In this document: piece by piece, positions 34,790 through 46,978 of the stretch | How the letters are laid out: the number at the start of each line of letters is the position of its first letter | How positions within the stretch are numbered: position 1 is the first letter of the stretch | Assembly: GCA_907163375.1 (NCBI GenBank) | Contig: CAJQUW010001841.1 | Span: 45,585-109,584, forward strand | Length of the DNA stretch: 64,000 bases | Reading direction: 5' to 3' | Source: Prostheceraeus crozeri | Taxonomy: Eukaryota > Platyhelminthes > Polycladida > Euryleptidae | Translations under genes and position numbers: made by a program | Notes under the pieces: model-generated | What the model was told of the DNA's origin: nothing | What the model saw: only the letters and a program-made list of their open reading frames with translations | The model's database searches: none

Positions 34790-34945
34790 ACTTACTTCTT
34801 CAAAAGCATCCGCATTCATCCTGGATGACATAATTCTCATTGTGGCTGAGTATGTAGATTTGTCAGCCGATATTTCACCTGTCATTTTTCTAGGAAAGTC
34901 GTTTATATATCTCCAATTCCTAATTAGACGGCCTTAATGGCACAA
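34790..34945 (-). repeat. Dispersed repeat with coding trace
   Basis: Partner of 11806-11920. On the minus strand it reads RYINDFPRKMTGEISADKST and SATMRIMSSRMNADAFEE, followed by GTAAGT, a potential splice donor. Unidentified TE coding sequence. Confidence 0.55.
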
Positions 34946-35079
34946 TTAATTAAACAATTTCTTTCGCTGTGTTAGATAGTTGTTATATGAATTGATAAAG
35001 ACTATAAGTCGAAAGTTTTCATGACAAATTTTTATTGACCTTGTCTTTTAATATTGATAAAGAAATTCTTGCTGGTCAA

Positions 35080-36335
35080 TGGCGAATAGTAGCTATATGC
35101 ATATAGAAACTCAGAAAATGCCATTGATGGTTCAAAATCTTGCCAGGAAATGCAAACTCTTCTTGAAATTTAACATTGAGGACTTCTACCCATCTATCAC
35201 TGGAGAATTATTGAACAAAGGCATAACTTTCTCTTAATCAATAATGGAACTCCCGAGAAAAGATGTTGCAGTGATAATGCACACATGGTAATCCCCTTTT
35301 TGATCAAAATACGACATGGATGAAGAAAACAATGATAATTTATTCGACGGTACAATGGGCAGTTATGTTGGAGCCGAGGTTCGTGAACTTGTAGGCTTAT
35401 TTCTTCTTCAAGAACTTTCGGTAGATTTGAATGCAACAATATTGGCTTATACAGAGATAATGGCTTATGTGTGATGCCAAACACCTCCAGTCCACAGTGT
35501 ATCGCTCTAGAAAAGACTAAATGCAAACCTTCAAATGACACAAACTAAACATAGCAGCTGATTGTAATATAAAATCAACTGACTTTTTGGATATTTATTT
35601 CAGTTTGGAGGACGAAACATATTGACCATACACCAAGCCAAACAGCAATCCATTATACATTCATAAGCAATCCAATCACCCTCCTTTAATCCTAGAGCAA
35701 ATACCTGACGTGGTTGGAAATAGAGTATCCAGATTATCATACAACGAAGTCGAATTCAATAAAGGAAATGCGAATTATCAAAAAGCTCTGAATGAAAGTT
35801 ATCATCCATGCAATTTGACATTCAGTCCTAAACAAATCAAAGGGGAAAAGAAATATCATATGGTTCAATCCTCCCTCCAGTGCAAATGTGAAAACTGACA
35901 TAAGAAGACAACTGTCATTGATCAAAAAAAACATTTCCCCAGTCATCACAAACACCACAGTCTATTCATTAAAAATAATGTGAAATTGACTTACAGCTGT
36001 GTCAACAATATGAAAACCATCGTAAAAAGTCACAATTCAAAGATTTTCAACAAATCATTTAAACCAGAAGAAACTACAAACAAAGAGACGAATTGCAATT
36101 GCAGAAACAAAAATGAATGCCCATATTATCACAATGGATAATCTACAAACCTGCAGCAACCTACCGATTATAAGAAAATACCTACTACGGCTTGTATGAG
36201 GGTGACTTCAAAGGCCGATGTAATAATCACAAAAAATCGCTTAACAGCATGCGATATAAAAATGAAACTTCGTTGTCACAATACATGTGGTCACTAAAAA
36301 ATAACGATATTCCCGATGGCATTAAATGGAGCATA
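35080..36335 (+). pseudogene. Penelope-like reverse transcriptase and GIY-YIG remnant
   Basis: Recognisable in shifting frames: KFNIEDFYPSIT (35168-35205; RT start), ITMCALSL-region and TMGSYVGAEVRELVGLF (about 35350-35400), then IGLYRDNGLC (catalytic-region counterpart of YRDDG). Next are KSTDFLDIYFSLEDETY and PYTKPNSNPLYIHKQSNHPP (35590-35690), VGNRVSRLSYNEVEFNKGNA, a Cys cluster CNCRNKNECPY, and finally YYGLYEGDFKGRCNNHKKSL with SQYMWSLKNNDIPDGIKWSI (GIY-YIG). The order RT, Cys-rich linker, GIY-YIG is that of Penelope-like elements. DD has become DN in the active-site box; numerous stops. Confidence 0.8.
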
Positions 36336-36707
36336 GGTAAGCAAACAAATATATACTTAAATGGAAGCTGATACTGCAGTCTATATCTATCTGAAAAGTA
36401 TCACATCATCACTGCCAATTCAGAAACACTAGGCAACTCATAAACAAGAAAACTGAAATAATATTAAAATGCTGACAACGACGAAAATGTCTGTTGTCCA
36501 CTCTTACACCGTAGACTATCATAGGCATAGATTTGAACTTCGTATAACCATGGTTCTGTAAATTGATTTTCTTCTTATATTGTCTGATGATCGGTGGTAT
36601 ATGTATATACATTTTTTGTATATATGAAAATACCTGTCGACGAAATGAACCAATGTAGTATATATGTATTGGTATATATTTTCCCAAGGAAAAACACAAC
36701 GATCCGT

Positions 36708-36742
36708 GCACGTTTCAGAGTTTATTGAACTCCTTCCTCAAT
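36708..36742 (-). other. Penelope-type hairpin motif (minus strand)
   Basis: Reverse strand: TTGAGGAA, stem GGAGTT/AACTCT, GAAACGTGC. Opposite in orientation to the adjacent Penelope RT relic, so it may be the tail of another copy. Confidence 0.45.
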
Positions 36743-36759
36743 GGAAACTGATGAGAAAC

Positions 36760-39700
36760 ATGCAAACCTTTTTATAAGAAGTAATACAATTCACATTGAA
36801 ATCAGTGCATATGAGCTAAAATCACAAAATAGATGCAAACCACAAATTCAACATAATTCAGCGTTCAGCAGCAGTGCACTTAGGTGCAATTTTAAGTACT
36901 TGGGAGTCACCATTGTCACCTGCATAGAAATTTAGCAAATCATAAAATTGTCATGGTCACAAATTCAACAGGTGAGAAAAACCTCTCTCTTCGTATTTTT
37001 ACATAAATCTGCGCTTACATATTGTGTATATATGTGCACAACATATAAAATGTAAAAAGCTGCTGAAAAGTTGACTTTTTCAACTTCGTGAAAAAATCAT
37101 TCTTTCTTAGCCTTTGTAGTGGGAACATAGTAATATACGTGTATGTAAACATATTTGTCAAAAAATTCTTAACCCATACTATAGTACAGTCTTGCTGAAT
37201 CATTTATTTGAGTAGGACATCATTTATATGAGCTAAATGTATATGAGTAGACCGATTTCAGGGAATGTCAGAAAACCTCAGAAGAGATCAGGTATTGCGA
37301 TGTATTTATATACTGCCGTATGCGCCCCCTATTCTGCTTATGTGCTTCTCATGAGATGCGTCATCCCTTTTTATGCAATAATGAATTACAAGCAAATAAA
37401 TGATTTGATAAATAATTATTCTGTGGTGATTTGATAAGTAGGCATCACCGAAATAAAAGTGGAAACAAAACACGCATGTGCAACTTCGACATTCACTCTT
37501 AGAGATATTCGCTACTAAATGACTTCCCGTACCGCTTTGGGACTTAGTGCTTAGTCAGTAGACATCGAGTACTTTATTCGTTTGCTTGAATCTTTGTTTT
37601 AGATAGAGACCATGGTGTTGCAATTTGGAAGAGTATCAATCAGTTGCCACGAAGGAACATAAATCGTCAATCTTTGTATTAAATTATTATTAAATTATTG
37701 TATGTAAAATTAGAACATAGTATTAATTAACAGAAAACCTTCTGATAAAATATTTTTCTATAATTTGATTGAATTTCATGAAATGTTCTTCTTTGCAAAA
37801 ACCAATTTAGAGATCAACTCTGTCAAGGATTTGGATTGTTTATACATGTGCTAATGCGGCATAAAAAAGTGAAGCCATTAGAAAATTTTCGATCGACACA
37901 TCATTGCAAATTCATGTGACTCTGAAAACTCAAATTTCTAATGTTTTGATTCTTTTGTGTTCGTTGTATGCTTCCAACAGCTTCAATGAGGCCTGATGTT
38001 GGACAAAAATCATATTCGGTACAATTTATCATCCATCTTCGTGACACTGGTCCTTCTCAACATCAATCTGTGAACAAAAGCATGGATGACATAATATAGA
38101 CTAGGAGTATGACCAAAACAAACTACTTCAGATTCACCAGCAGCTTTGTTCAATAGATTTAGTCGGTATCAGCCAAACTTATCACCGACCTCTCTTGTCA
38201 ACTCAATCTGACCTACTGTGTTTTTCAAATAAGAAACATGCGATTCAGAAAACTACTTCTTGAAGCGCAATCTCCTCATAATCTCTGCTCCGTAATGCAT
38301 TAACGACCCGAGTATCTGTTCGTTGCTGTTCGTACTGTATATAAAATACAAATATTTCTTTACTTTTTATCTCTTATCGCTACACGTACACACCTACTGA
38401 ACACAATATTATGACGAATTTTCATACTTCACCTGTCTTTTCCTTTAACCCAATGCACGATGTGGCCCATGATATTTTTACAGAAAGTTTTACACAAACA
38501 ATATTATTAGCAGGATATAGAAAAATGTACTAGTTTGGAGGAAAAATACCAGATATTTTATAAGTATCAGCAGTCAGTTAATCAAAAGCAAATTTTCAGG
38601 ATATCAGGAAGAATGACATTTAAAACTTTGATTATTTGTGCATTAGTATGATCAAGTGATCGAAATCGTCGATGCATTCCAAACACTTTTTCTAAAACAA
38701 TGATTTCAGCGAACAGCTGTTGTTGGGTTTGTGATGATTAACATGGATATGACACAAGTGAATTCCAAATAGATGCGAACAACTCCCGAATACAAGATAG
38801 AAAGTTAAACAACTGTAGACGTGCCGCAGGGATAGAGCAATTGTTTACCACGAAGATTCCGTGTCAAATTATCAATGCATCGATTATCAATGACCAATGT
38901 TCAAACAGCTAGAAGTTGTGTGTTGCAATTAATTTTTGATTTTGTTCAATTATCAAATTTTCTAGTTGACTTTGGATAGTCTAATCATAGTCATTCCGAA
39001 TCACACCGCTAAGATCATTGACATCATCATCGTTTTTCTCTATTGTTTTTCGAGTTTCTAGATCTAATTTTAGTGATTATCACAAATTCCACAAATCTTT
39101 TGACAAACGTCGGTTCCTTATTTAAGAGTTTTAAGTGAAAGTTTTTTAATGAGGTTGGGTTGCGCATCTATATGGCTCGCAGAAAACATAAAAGTTTTCC
39201 AGCGTTAGTGAAAGTACTTTCAGCATATCACTGCTTTAAATCCCGGAGCAGATTGGACATTATAGAAAATTGTTCCAGATTGAGTTTTAATAGTAGGCTA
39301 ATAGTTTTAGACATTGCAGACATTGGTAGTAGAAGTGCAGAGTTGTTTAATCAAGTCAATATTCAATCGGTTCCGTGCCGTCCTATTGTGTCGCACATTA
39401 ACCCCCTTTCAGGAGATTTGATTACTCATTGTAAGTAATTATTCAACTATTGATTCAATAGCATAAACCCTGTACTATTTTTTTTGAAGTGGATAAAGTT
39501 TTAATGAATCAAAAACGGACTAGAGGTTAACATTTACAGAAGTGCCAATGCGCTGTCATTTTAAGTTTCATATTATACAATATTTTTCAAGCATTGTTAC
39601 CCATGATCTTAACAATATAAAAATTCTTTCAACAACTATTTTAGCACAAATCACGCTTTAGCAGCAATATTACAGAGAATAGAGCATGAAGTAATCGGCA

Positions 39701-39780
39701 ATATATATTTGAAGACAGTTGAAAATTACTTCAGTGTGTTCACATTGGAATGTTCAAGTATATGTGCAGCATATCATTCA
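36760..39780. other. No gene recognised
   Basis: AT-rich intronic sequence upstream of ITPK1 exon D. The frame at 39160-39438 (92 codons) has no recognised domain. No paired ends found. Confidence 0.5.
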
Positions 39781-39781
39781 T

Positions 39782-39960
39782 TCATAGCCATGTGAAAACA
39801 AGTTATTCTGCTCCCTGTGCTGGTATTGCAGGATGAGGTAATGTAGTTAAAATAGTGATATTGTGACTTGTGTGACTTGTTTTTATTTTAACTACATTAC
39901 CTCATCGTGCAACCTCATTCTGTACAGGGAGCAGAATAACTTGTTTTGACATGGCTATGA
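39782..39960. repeat. 179-bp palindromic repeat
   Basis: TCATAGCCATGTGAAAACAA...GAGGTAATGTAGTTAAAAT pairs with ATTTTAACTACATTACCTC...TTGTTTTGACATGGCTATGA. Arms are about 75 bp with a loop near 30 bp; the arms share GTTATTCTGCTCCCTGT. A MITE-like or foldback repeat with no tail hairpin motif. Confidence 0.75.
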
Positions 39961-40704
39961 ATAACTACCTCCCATCAAAAGCGGTTAACATCATATCATT
40001 CATGCTTGTGTTATAAAGCACGAAAATCTATTGAATATTGACAAAAGTCCAGTAGTCCATTTTTTATGAACATTGCTGTAGTAGAATGAGAGGTGAAGAG
40101 AGCAAGATACCTCGCGTGTCGCGCGCTCAACCATGTGGTCCCCCTGATAATTCCGAGAAAAACAAGAAAATTTGAAAGATCCGGATGTCATTGCTTTCAT
40201 CAGTGGCCGATAGATGCAAAATGTTTTATTCATAGAGTAATCGAAAGCAGTTATATAAATCATAGACAATAAATATAGAAAAAATTTCGAATATTGCTCG
40301 CAAATCATGCAAAAATCAATCTAAATATTTGCAGTTATTCAAAAGTCGGGTTGCCCAAAGGAAGAAAGAATTCTGTCTTCGTTTCAAAAAGGCAATACTA
40401 ATAAGGCAATAAGAACAAAACCAAAACCAGCACGTTTACCTACTTGTATACTATGTGCCTACGTATAGCATTACTTGACACGTTTAATTTAACAAGTATA
40501 CCAGTGTCGTTCTTGTGTTGATGAAATCGTATTATTTATCCGCATTATGATTGAAATCCTTTACTGGGTATTGCTAATTCAAAGTCGCTTCGAAGCATTA
40601 GATCAAATAATAATTATATAAGCAACATTACCCTTTATTTATGGGATCATAAAACCTTTTCTTGAGTAATTTGTCGATGATGGATAAATTTTTTCTGTTC
40701 ACAG

Positions 40705-40873
40705 CTGGATGAAAATGGTGATGCTGAAGTTTCAATGGAGCCGGATCATGACATTCTAGTTTCAATCGGAAGAACATTGCGAGATAGTCTTCGGTTAGAC
40801 CTAATCGGCATCGATGTCATCATGGATATCACGTCGCAAAAGTATTGTGTGATAGATGTCAACACGTTCCCAG
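40705..40873 (+). CDS. ITPK1: ITPK1 coding exon D (catalytic metal-binding segment)
   Basis: Acceptor TTTTTTCTGTTCACAG, donor CCAG|GTGAGAC; 56 codons plus one base. It encodes LDENGDAEVSMEPDHDILVS, then GRTLRDSLRLDLIGIDVIMD and CVIDVNTFPG. In human ITPK1 the counterpart is '..RALRQALGVSLFGIDIIINN..AVIDINAFPGY'. The Asp of GIDV, and the Asp and Asn of IDVN, are the Mg2+-binding residues of the ATP-grasp kinase and are all kept. It begins in phase 0 as exon C requires. The plus-strand frame runs past the donor into intron, so the ORF end at 41064 is not real. Confidence 0.95.
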
Positions 40874-41069
40874 GTGAGACATCAACAAGGAGCATCAGCC
40901 TGTCAAAAATGTCATTCTTTTTTTCTGGACTATTTATACATTATTTGAAATGTCCAGATTTAAAAGTCGTCGCGATTTGTAGGTCGAGAGATGAATCGGT
41001 TTATGTATTTGACAGTCCAGTTGGCTGCAACTTGGACTGCCGGCCGATTAGAGTGGTTGTATGATTGCA

Positions 41070-42127
41070 AATGCTGCTTGAAAAGGATTTTGATTTATGG
41101 TAAAGGAAAGGGAAATTAGTGGCACACTGGTACAGCCATTCATCTGAAAATTATTTTAGAAGTTTTCACCTCAAGTAGTACGAAGTAATGTCTGTGGTCT
41201 TTGAAGGAATATTTGGATATTCATCGCTGGCCATATGAGTTGGTATAGGATTTTGCTATTGTATACTTCATAGGGGCGCACACCGGCCAGCGGGATGTCT
41301 TCAGAATAAGATGTCATTGGGTCTTAGATTGACAGCCATCCTTCAACTCCATTTTGCATCAGTTGCTTCATCAATGTATAATGAAATGATTTGATGTCAT
41401 GAACTTCATCCACATGATTTAATAATCACGACTTTCTTAATAACAATGTCAATTATAGTTATTTTAAATCTGCAGATAGGAAACCAATTACACAACAGAT
41501 GATGTGCGAGAAGTCGCTAAGACGCGTTTGCAAGTAATTGTAAGTGAATGAATGTGAGCGGCGACATTACTCGCACATAGCTGATATTGACTGACATTTT
41601 GGTTGGGCTATCATCTACATAGATAATTGACAAACTCAGAATGTTAATTCAAAACCACAGATAATACCAGACAAAAAATTGTTGATCAATCTTCGTGAAA
41701 AAGTTCAGATATTGTGATGGATCTATTTACTGCTTTGAAAACATGATACTTAAATGCCTTTTTAATAAATCCTGCTATGATATTAACTTTTCATCTTCAA
41801 TTCAAATTTTTACTCATCACGCGGTTTATATAGCAAAATAAATATTCCTTGAGCTGATTGATTGAAATTTCGAAACACATACCGGTATATATTATTGTGC
41901 TCATGTTATCGCAATGTAACTTTGGAAAGCAGTATCGTATAAATTTTTTCATCAATTACAGAAAAATGAACTCTCGCCTTAATAAGAATTCATGATTATA
42001 GACTATGTATAGTTTTCAAGACTCAGAAGTCGACAGTATGAATCACGTGGTAAATTTATGGGGATCAGAATTTGTCTGGAAAAGAAAATCATTGTGTGAT
42101 CAGGCAAGGAACGTGGTGTACGACAAT
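41070..42127. other. Intron sequence, nothing recognised
   Basis: First kilobase of the intron after exon D; no supported feature. Confidence 0.5.
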
Positions 42128-42325
42128 GTTTTATTTTTATTTTTTTTTACGGATTTTGCGTCACTTTTTACCCCTACTGGGGCCTTGGACGGTGCTGACT
42201 TAAGTCAGACTTTGTTTGGAGCGTTGTGGTGCTTTGTAGTCCGGATGCCCTTCCTGCCGACTTCTAATGACACTTTCCGGGTTCGACCTCTGGACCATGA
42301 GATCGCTAGTCCAAGTACGCAATAG
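42128..42325 (-). mobile_element. tRNA-type SINE (copy 1)
   Basis: On the minus strand the element begins near CTTGGACTAGCGATCTCATG (A-box-like), followed by GAGGTCGAACCCGG (B-box-like). A body GTGTCATTAGAAGTCGGCAG...GGGCATCCGGACTAC then runs to an A-rich tail (AAAAAAAAATAAAAATAAAA at 42128-42150). The head is shared with the second copy 250 bp away. The 5' end is slightly trimmed. Confidence 0.7.
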
Positions 42326-42574
42326 ACGTTATATTGCTATTATCTCATTTGAAATCACACTGAAAATCCGAATAGTTTGATTGCTTTCACTTCCATTTAG
42401 CAATCAAGCCTACGGGATTGGAATTAAAAATCAAGCGAAAGGCAACTTTACTTTCATCTTTTGATGTTACTTAGTACCGTCATCTACTCATCTTTACGGT
42501 TGCACCGAATATCCGGGGTAGTGGAAATCCAATTATGCCAGCGTATCCTGCATCTGAATGACGTCGTAACTACG

Positions 42575-42725
42575 CACCCCTGGGGCGGCTACGAACGTGA
42601 TGGCATTGTAGGACTTTTCTAGGACGTGATGTTTTCAGCCCACATAGACCCTTCCGAGTGCCAATGACACTTTCGGGGCTCGACCAAAAGATTGCTAGGC
42701 CAAGTATTTAACCACCGTGCCACGG
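42575..42725 (-). mobile_element. tRNA-type SINE (copy 2)
   Basis: On the minus strand: CCGTGGCACGGTGGTTAAAT (tRNA-like head), CTTGGCCTAGCAATC, then GGTCGAGCCCCGAAAGTGTC. This resembles copy 1 but reaches further 5' and lacks an A-rich tail. The shared GTCATT...CAGGGGTG-type body supports one family. Confidence 0.65.
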
Positions 42726-43921
42726 AAGCTACTCAGCAGAGGAGGACATTGATTATTGGGCATTTTTCTTAACACATAATTTGTCATTATTTTCATTAAT
42801 GTGTTCATTAATTTTGCTCTTTTATTTCAATGTGAAAATGACCGCATTGAATCATTTGTAATCAATCAAATTGTATTTTAGCTTAAACGATGAATTACCA
42901 TTTAAGAAGTATTATTCTTCCGTTTATATCATTCAATCTAAAGGTATGTAGCTAAAACCATATGAGATTCGCCATCGCAGGGTCGTCCGAATCGAATTGT
43001 CAGGACGGTTTAGGAAAGACAATAGAGAAAATGCGTGTAACAGTTAAGCATCGAAGTGAATCATTAATATACTTGTGTTTTAAAGCACATTTTGATAAGA
43101 GATGCTACTCATTACCGTCATGATTTTAAAGAGAATTTTAATACCACATTCATGCGAGTTTTTCATTGATTCGATCTACTTCATACATCAGAATATGCAC
43201 ATTACATTACTCATATCTCAAGGTTCATACCTAAGCAGCTCTATCAATGCGATACCGTTGAGCTAGCATCTCAAAATCCGCTATCGAATAACAAAATTAT
43301 CGGCTGGTGCAACAACAGTCATCTTTGACCAATTTTCCTGGCATTTGAGGATATGTGCATTTTTCACGAAGACTGTAAATCATGACAATAGAACGAATTG
43401 TCAACTTATGCTGCATTTCTGATTGCACGAAGTTCTATTGTCTGGCAATTTCTCACTCTGGCTCTGGCGCCTCAACATGTTTGTGAGTCATCAACTTTAA
43501 CCCTCAAATGGTCATGCTCTGTAAACATCACAATAGGCAAGTACCGACCAACTTTTCAATGGTCTTGTTGTCGCTTGCTTTGAACAAAACAGCTTTGATC
43601 GTAAAAGGATTCGGAATTTGTCAACGTCCTGCAACTTCAAATTTCAGTCAGTTGATGTGCGTGCATGATAGGCTATTTATTAACATATCATTGTCATTTA
43701 TTTAGAGACATTTTGATAGCATTGACATTCTGGAAGAGTAATGCAAATCAACATTTTATCTCATCACGCGGTCTTCAACTGACTGTTCAGATATTTGCAT
43801 TAATTGTTATGATGGTGTCGTCGGCATGAAAATTTCACAAAATGTGATAGCCGCTAGCTTGATATTCAACTCCCCATCGCTCTGCGCATAAAACTCAAAG
43901 ATGTAGTACCAAATCTAGCTG

Positions 43922-43923
<2 letters not shown>
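42726..43923. other. No gene recognised
   Basis: Intronic AT-rich sequence with short frames only. Confidence 0.5.

Positions 43924-43985
<62 letters not shown>
43924..43985. repeat. (CA)n(TA)n microsatellite
   Basis: About 18 CA followed by about 12 TA units. It artificially extends a minus-strand reading frame. Confidence 0.95.
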
Positions 43986-43986
<1 letters not shown>

Positions 43987-44135
43987 GATTTGAGACAACA
44001 ATCTTTATGTACTCGTATTATGGCAATACATTGTGTAAATATTTGGGATTTTTCTGTTGTTCTTTTTGATTTGGGCTTCACGATTTCTATTAACGAGGAT
44101 TGTATATTAAACATTCGATTCTTAATTCTACTTAC

Positions 44136-44390
44136 TTGTTTTGTGGTCAGTAGTAATGCGGTAAGTGCAGTCAGCAGCATATCTGGATTTTCCACTACCC
44201 GAAAGCGGATATCCGGCTCAATCCAGAAACAATCCGTTTCATAAAGATAATCTTGATATCTACAATTGAGCTTGTTTTGCTGCTCACATGTGTTTTGCAA
44301 TAGTCGTCGACATCGCACCCCTAAAATGTATTGATTGGGTTTCTTGTTCGAGCTTTCTACAGAATAGCGATTAAATGGCTTTCTCACGGA
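44136..44390 (-). CDS. Possible unidentified minus-strand exon
   Basis: About 85 codons without a stop (VRKPFNRYSVESSNKKPNQY...CRYQDYLYETDCFWIEPDIR...LLTALTALLLTTKQ), ending at a good splice donor (CAA|GTAAGTAG). A TTTTATAG at its start could be an acceptor. Composition looks more coding than its surroundings, but I recognise no domain. Chance or a TE relic is equally possible. The reading frame past the donor into the microsatellite is not part of it. Confidence 0.25.
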
Positions 44391-44399
44391 CTGATCTAC

Positions 44400-45957
44400 T
44401 ATAAAATTTGTAAAATAAAATATGTATAAAATATGTCATTCCCTTGCCACTCACTATTTTTCCCGCTGTCCCAGCCTTCTCCGGTTTAGCTAGAGTCAGC
44501 TACACCATTTCCCCGATATTTTATCTAGTCAATAATTATTCGCATTCTTTCCTCCTTTTCATTCCGCTTTTGGAACTGAAAAGAACAGATCTTCATTTTC
44601 CGATATGGAAATCTCAGGATCGTTCTTCGTCCGGAAGTTCCTACTTTGCGCACCTTATTATTGCATTCCACGGCTTCTATTTTTGATATTATTAAAGTGT
44701 AGCATTTTATGGTATGAAGTATTTTGATCCATTTCTCCAATTCAAATCATTATTTGCCACATAGAATCCGTTTTAAAGTCCATGCTAATCTGTTGGGAGC
44801 TAGCTAGCACTCCATCTAATAAGCTGGTGGAGTACGGCTTTATGGCGGGTCTTCACTTCACTAAGCTGCGACTCGGTGCAGGAGAGCACTCAAGAAAAGA
44901 GAGAAGAACCAAACCATGTATCGCTGCAACCATAGCAGTTAACACTGTCGATCTCATCATACGTTGGAAGAGGACTTCTTCATAGAAATGATGAATAGTG
45001 ATTCCGTCTCACAAGACTCTGCTGCTCATAATGCAGTGAAAGATGAGACCAAATTAACGAAACAGATGGATACTCAAAATATGATAAATAAGGGGAAATT
45101 CTTTTTATATAAAAACAACATGAATAATGGAGATACGTAATCATATAATGAGGATTAGGCTACATGCAACTGATCATGCAAGCTTGTATTCTGTGGAATC
45201 TTTACTCGACACTATATTGCTCTCAGTTTAGATCATTTGCAAGTAATTTATGAATGAAATTGAAGTTGACATCTAATCTAATTTAAGTTAAAACAATTAA
45301 ATTATAAAGTATAAGTGCCACCTGAAAAATAGCACGAATCTAAAATGAAGAATGAAAGTGGTCTGCCAATATTTTGCTAAAAACTAAAAAAATTGGCCCT
45401 TAACGAAAATAAGTTGTGCACTCCTGATCTAGAGTGAATAAAGGAGTAAAGGGCATTTGCGAAGGATCATCAAACGTCATGAAACAAAAGTTACACACGT
45501 TCTATTACTGACATACTTTGTGAATATAAAGGTTATTTAGATCTGCTTAGGATAAATTGCACTCGCATTGGAGCTGTATTTAAGAATCTTGACTGTCATT
45601 GAGGTTTGATCATGACTCTGTCTGTGAGGGATCAGTAAACACAGTTGTCTGATGTCTCACGCCAGCAACTTCTCAGATTGAAACTTAATGCAATCAAACT
45701 ATTAACTACTAACTCAAAATAATGCATTCAGGGCAAGAACACACCTCATCTTAAATTTCACCCAGAGTCCATCCTTTCCATTCAAATGTGCATTTTGTTT
45801 ATGATTGTATTGTAATTTGTAATTAATTTATTTCTGTTCCCCGCGATGTCTAGCTCTACAAGTATTGTTCAAATAAGAGAGAGAGAGAGAGAGAGAGCGA
45901 TAAAACTGGAAGAAAAATTGCATTCATGATCACTTCTCGGCATGTTAGGTAGTTTAT
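44400..45957. other. No gene recognised; (AG)n at 45876-45898
   Basis: Intronic sequence with short frames and an AG dinucleotide run. Nothing with homology seen. Confidence 0.5.
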
Positions 45958-45960
45958 CTT

Positions 45961-46675
45961 TAGTCTTGGAGCCAAGGCGCTAAAAAACGAAGTAAAAATG
46001 ACACCCCTGCTATACTTTTCTTAACACTTTCATGTTGTTAAGGGGTGTATGGGACATCAGAAAACAGTTGTTAGCAATGCCAACTCTCTTGCAAAAGTTG
46101 CTTTAGGCCTACTTTTGTAAAACTATCACGATGTTAAAAATGCAAAGCATGGAGTGAGTACGGAACACAAAAGTAACTCTAGATATGGATTGAAACAACG
46201 TATACCTACGCACGACGTCTCATTTTGATCGTCTAGATGTCCTCTCACTCATAAATCTTGTTGGAAGTGAATACATTAAAGAACGAAGTCGCCAGAGGTC
46301 AAAAGGTCACAAAACCTAGGTCAAAACTCAAAAATAGCACTTTTCTTAAAAGGACGCCTGACTCACTGCCTTGGAGCGATCAAATACTTCAAAATCAAAC
46401 GGTAACCTCATCTAGGGACCCTTGGGAAGTTTTTGAAGCAGTTGTTTGGAGGTCATGACCCAATGACGTGATCACAGGTCAAATTTCTGTAAAGGTCAAA
46501 TTTTAAAAAAATCAATAAAACCAGCTTTTTTGGTCTTATCGATCTTCATACGTATTCCGTTAGCCTAGGCACAACCAGGGGATAGTTATCCATAGTTTAC
46601 AAATATATTCTTCTCAAATCAATGATAATACTTTGACTAGAAGTTATCATTAGGCCTAGGCCATTCAGCCGGTCA
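45961..46675 (+). repeat. Left terminal inverted repeat of the 7.5-kb element
   Basis: About 715 bp, matched by 52764-53471 in inverse orientation (for example AACCAGGGGATAGTTATCCA and GAAGTAAAAATGACACCCCT in both). Confidence 0.88.
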
Positions 46676-46978
46676 AGAGGTCATTCGTAGCATACGTAAT
46701 CGGCTACTTTTTCTATATTTCATTATTTTACATTATTTACGTCACTTTTCATCATTATTATTATATTATGTTACTATTATATTAATTTATTACTTTGAAA
46801 TATATATTTATTGTGACTCATTCGCATTTCCTACCCTCATTTTTTAAGGCACAATATGCATTTTTTCTGTAACTTCCTATGAAGACCAGCTCAAAATGAA
46901 AAGGACTCATGTTGCTCATATGTCTTGCTTATATTAGGTAAACATGACGCTGAAAACCATGAAAGTTACTATGAAAGT

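Noticed and set aside
40874-41064. ORF extension beyond FPG in ITPK1 exon D
   Set aside because: CCAG|GTGAGA is a good donor, and the residues after it do not match ITPK1.
43866-44135. Continuation of the minus-strand 173-codon ORF through (CA)n(TA)n
   Set aside because: The CVCVCV and IYIYIY stretch is translated microsatellite, and a splice donor precedes it.
46258-46458. 66-codon ORF repeated exactly at 52964-53164
   Set aside because: The identity comes from the terminal inverted repeat, not from a conserved protein. The sequence has no domain.
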